Assembly: GCA_937138955.1 (NCBI GenBank)
Contig: CAKZPJ010000199.1
Coordinates: 1 to 7,720 of the forward strand
Source: an uncultured Flammeovirgaceae bacterium
Lineage (GTDB): Bacteria > Bacteroidota > Bacteroidia > Cytophagales > Cyclobacteriaceae
Direction: 5' to 3'
DNA: 7,720 nucleotides
The notes beneath the pieces were generated by a model. The model did no database searches, was not told the origin of the DNA, and saw only the letters and a program-made list of their open reading frames with translations. Both the position numbers and the translations under genes were made by a program. Shown here piece by piece: positions 6,233-7,720 of the stretch. Position 1 is the stretch's first letter; each line of letters opens with the position of its first letter.

Positions 6233-6613
6233 CTAATCTTGCCAAAGAAGTTTGATAGACACGACGACACTTAGAAAGCAGAGAACCCAGAAAACGATAG
6301 GAGCTGCGCCCCCCTTAAATTTGAGTCCAGCAATCTCAAACTCCATCTCTCCGGTAGAAATTCTCAAGATTAAAGTGACGAATAGCGAACCTAAACCTGC
6401 CATTGGTAAGGCTATCAGCACCGGAAATTGCTCACGAATCAGGGTTTGCCAATAGTCGCCTTCGGTTTTGTGTACATTCGTCAGTCCTACTAAGGCAAAT
6501 ATGCCAAAACTCGTAAGAATAACGATCACAACCCAACTCATAATAAGCCTCAGCTTTTGAGCTTGATGATCAGTTGAATCTTGTGGGGGATTCTCAGTAG
6601 GGTGTTCAATCAT
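6233..6613 (-). CDS. Small three-helix membrane protein, function unknown
   Basis: A 126-residue inner-membrane protein. The first 20 residues are hydrophilic (MIEHPTENPPQDSTDHQAQK), followed by likely transmembrane helices at about 22-43, 64-84 and 103-123. Between the second and third helices lies GEMEFEIAGLKFKGGAAP (88-105), an alternating, glycine-rich stretch of a kind I recall from small uncharacterised membrane proteins of several phyla. This points to a conserved family, but I cannot name it. There is no enzymatic motif and no signal peptide. It has its own 132-bp upstream gap, which contains a candidate terminator for the preceding gene and a palindromic ATAATATTAT (6658-6667). A terminator-like hairpin follows its stop. 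The ATG at 6613 precedes the first helix suitably. Confidence 0.75.
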   Translation of the reverse strand: MIEHPTENPPQDSTDHQAQKLRLIMSWVVIVILTSFGIFALVGLTNVHKTEGDYWQTLIREQFPVLIALPMAGLGSLFVTLILRISTGEMEFEIAGLKFKGGAAPIVFWVLCFLSVVVSIKLLWQD

Positions 6614-6712
6614 AGAGATTAGTCTTTAGTAGCTCGAATGTTACCAGTAAAGATCGTATAATATTATCAATCTGGCAGCCTGAATAAACTACTTTGTGAT
6701 ACAAAAGATTTT

Positions 6713-6733
6713 AAAAAGATTCGTTTCCGAGTC
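6713..6733 (-). terminator. Weak candidate intrinsic terminator
   Basis: On the minus strand GACTCG-GAAA-CGAATC (6733-6718) forms a 6-bp stem with one C-A mismatch and a GNRA-type GAAA loop, followed directly by TTTTT (6717-6713). It starts 13 nt past the stop of the four-helix membrane protein. A second, overlapping-stop hairpin CTCTAGCT/AGTTAGAG (6733-6751) pairs better on the plus strand. Confidence 0.4.
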
Positions 6734-6745
6734 TCTAGCTAAAAG

Positions 6746-7153
6746 TTAGAGCATATACATGATTCCGAGAGCCACTAGTACAATGCTGTATACAGCTACT
6801 CCAATATTTATTTGCTGAAAGAGTTTGGGGTCGTGCATCACCTTGGCAACGTAAGCTCTAAATTTCTGATAGTCCAGCATTTGTACAGATACTTTAATAA
6901 GAATCAAGGTCAATAAGAGTGCAATGAGCCACGATGCCCGAATATCAGACGTGAAAACCATATACCAAGTATAGCCAACTAATACAGTAGCCACAATCGC
7001 TACACCATATAGCCATAATGGCTTTTTCTGGGTATATGCTTTATGCTCTTCCCACTTGTTCCATCGCTTGCCGAGGTAGGCAATTATAATCCGGGTGATA
7101 ATACCTACGGCAGCCCAAGCAAAACAAATAAGGGCAAAATAATTAAGTTCCAT
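6746..7153 (-). CDS. Small four-helix membrane protein, function unknown
   Basis: An integral membrane protein I do not recognise. From the ATG at 7153 (MELNYFALICF) it has 135 residues with likely transmembrane helices at about 3-26, 46-67, 72-89 and 116-135. A basic/aromatic loop KRWNKWEEHKAYTQKK follows the first helix, and an amphipathic stretch DYQKFRAYVAKVMHDPKLFQQ lies before the last. The frame is open further up to an ATG at 7228 (160 residues), with another at 7219. I prefer 7153 because the extra 25 residues are hydrophilic and unlike a signal or helix, and because a perfect dyad (7181-7199) lies in that stretch, as expected of a promoter region. No Shine-Dalgarno sequence helps with any start. 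It lies between the IS110 transposase and another small membrane protein; no functional link is evident. Confidence 0.65.
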   Translation of the reverse strand: MELNYFALICFAWAAVGIITRIIIAYLGKRWNKWEEHKAYTQKKPLWLYGVAIVATVLVGYTWYMVFTSDIRASWLIALLLTLILIKVSVQMLDYQKFRAYVAKVMHDPKLFQQINIGVAVYSIVLVALGIMYML

Positions 7154-7180
7154 AATGCTTGATAGTATGGGTTCAGATAA

Positions 7181-7199
7181 CTTGTACCTGGAGTACAAG
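7181..7199. promoter_or_regulatory. Perfect dyad CTTGTAC-N5-GTACAAG, candidate operator
   Basis: Exact 7-bp arms (7181-7187 with 7193-7199) around CTGGA. It lies 28-46 bp upstream of the preferred start at 7153, where a regulator of the membrane protein gene would bind. If translation instead began at 7228 it would be inside the coding sequence. Confidence 0.45.
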
Positions 7200-7338
7200 G
7201 TGGTTGCTGTGTATTCCATTCGTAACATAGCTATCGCAATTCACGTTATCGCTGACATACGTCAAGCTTTGGGAAGATAATGATGCATTTTATTCCTGCT
7301 ACAGATCAATTTACTACCTGATTTAGGAACGATAAAAC

Positions 7339-7348
7339 AATCGCGATT
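7339..7348. repeat. 10-bp palindrome AATCGCGATT next to the IS110 gene
   Basis: An exact palindrome 8 bp past the transposase stop. It may mark the region of the element's right end or a small terminator (GTTTT follows on the minus strand), but IS110-type ends lack standard inverted repeats, so the boundary cannot be placed. Confidence 0.3.
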
Positions 7349-7356
7349 TCTATGGT

Positions 7357-7720
7357 TTAAACAAGGGCAGCGGTATAGTTTTTTTCATATTTTCGGTTAT
7401 CCCGGATGCAAGCGAATACGCGGTGAATAATTTTGTTGCGTACCGCGTTTATCACCAACATTTTGTTCTTACCTTGTTCTACCTTCCGATGGTAGTAATC
7501 AGCCATTTCTCCCTTGCCTCGCACTACTGACAGGGCGGCCATATGTAGTAGTTTCTTCATCTGTTTATTGGCTAAATGGCTTACTCTGGTACCGCCCCGA
7601 ATACTGGTTCCGGAAGTATGTTCAAACGGGGCTACTCCTGAATAGCAAGCAAACTTTCTAGGGCAGCTAAAGAGCTTGAATTCGTTAGTAGCAATTACCA
7701 TTTCGCAAAATACTACCTCA
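7357..7720 (-). CDS. IS110-family transposase, C-terminal part only (cut by window edge)
   Basis: The C-terminal transposase domain (Transposase_20 type) of an IS110-family element. IS110 enzymes combine an N-terminal DEDD RuvC-like domain with this C-terminal domain carrying a catalytic serine, and are guided by an element-encoded bridge RNA (established for the family). Visible motifs, counted from the Met at 7701, are: ATNEFK; RKFACYSGVAPFEHTSGTS (15-33), whose Ser-Gly-x-Ser region is where the family's conserved serines lie; RGGTRVSHLANKQMKKLLHMAAL (35-57); and a basic C-terminal helix with NAVRNKIIHRVFACIRD. The frame stays open through the right edge (EVVFCE precedes the Met), so that Met is internal and the DEDD half lies outside the window. 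The visible part has no frameshift or stop. The stop is TAA at 7357-7359. Confidence 0.92.
   Translation of the reverse strand, partial: EVVFCEMVIATNEFKLFSCPRKFACYSGVAPFEHTSGTSIRGGTRVSHLANKQMKKLLHMAALSVVRGKGEMADYYHRKVEQGKNKMLVINAVRNKIIHRVFACIRDNRKYEKNYTAALV

Larger units (their letters stand above)
7339..7720 (-). mobile_element. IS110-family insertion sequence, partial
   Basis: Inferred from the transposase. The right end should lie between the stop codon (7357) and the next gene (7228/7153), so at most about 200 bp of non-coding element is in view. The exact end, the target core and the bridge-RNA region cannot be located from this piece. The left coordinate here is only nominal. Confidence 0.55.

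Noticed and set aside
6252..6455. Plus-strand ORF of 67 codons
   Set aside because: Antisense to the three-helix membrane protein; no features of its own.

Overview
The window reads as chromosomal DNA of a free-living Bacteroidota, most likely a Cytophagales-type bacterium. This is an inference from several features. There are multi-PAS and REC-fused histidine kinases of the style common there, and a secreted protein built of cadherin-like LPxG repeats. There is an IS110-type transposase with Bacteroidota-like motifs. No Shine-Dalgarno sequence is evident before the starts, and one perfect TAnnTTTG (-7) promoter element is present. No species can be named from the sequence. All recognisable genes lie on the minus strand, so transcription runs from high to low coordinates.

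Layout, in transcription order (right to left): (1) 7357-7720, the C-terminal part of an IS110-family transposase cut by the window edge. (2) 6746-7153, a small four-helix membrane protein of unknown function with a perfect 7-bp dyad just upstream. (3) 6233-6613, a small three-helix membrane protein with a conserved-looking GEMEFEIAGLKFKGGAAP stretch. (4) 5467-6105, a DUF937-type protein with intrinsic-terminator-like hairpins on both sides, one of them 21 nt before its start codon. (5) 4653-5466, an 814-bp gap without a convincing gene but with several inverted repeats and a candidate promoter/operator. (6) 3954-4652, a secreted protein with two tandem cadherin/Ig-like repeats. (7) 3341-3953, a 613-bp AT-rich gap with inverted repeats and a compact GC-rich structured element. 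(8) 2201-3340, a receiver-histidine kinase fusion. (9) 1-2042, a four-PAS histidine kinase whose ATPase domain lies beyond the left edge.

The clearest functional pairing is the two kinases. A REC-kinase and a soluble multi-PAS kinase are encoded head to tail with a 158-bp gap, suggesting one signalling locus in which both outputs are phosphoryl transfer; neither has a DNA-binding domain in view. The small genes in the middle look like separately transcribed single genes, because terminator-like hairpins or long gaps separate most of them. I see no CRISPR array, tRNA, rRNA, toxin-antitoxin pair or known defence system. I did not find a clear new biological system. The best candidates for a second look are the regulatory structures in the long gaps and before the DUF937 gene.
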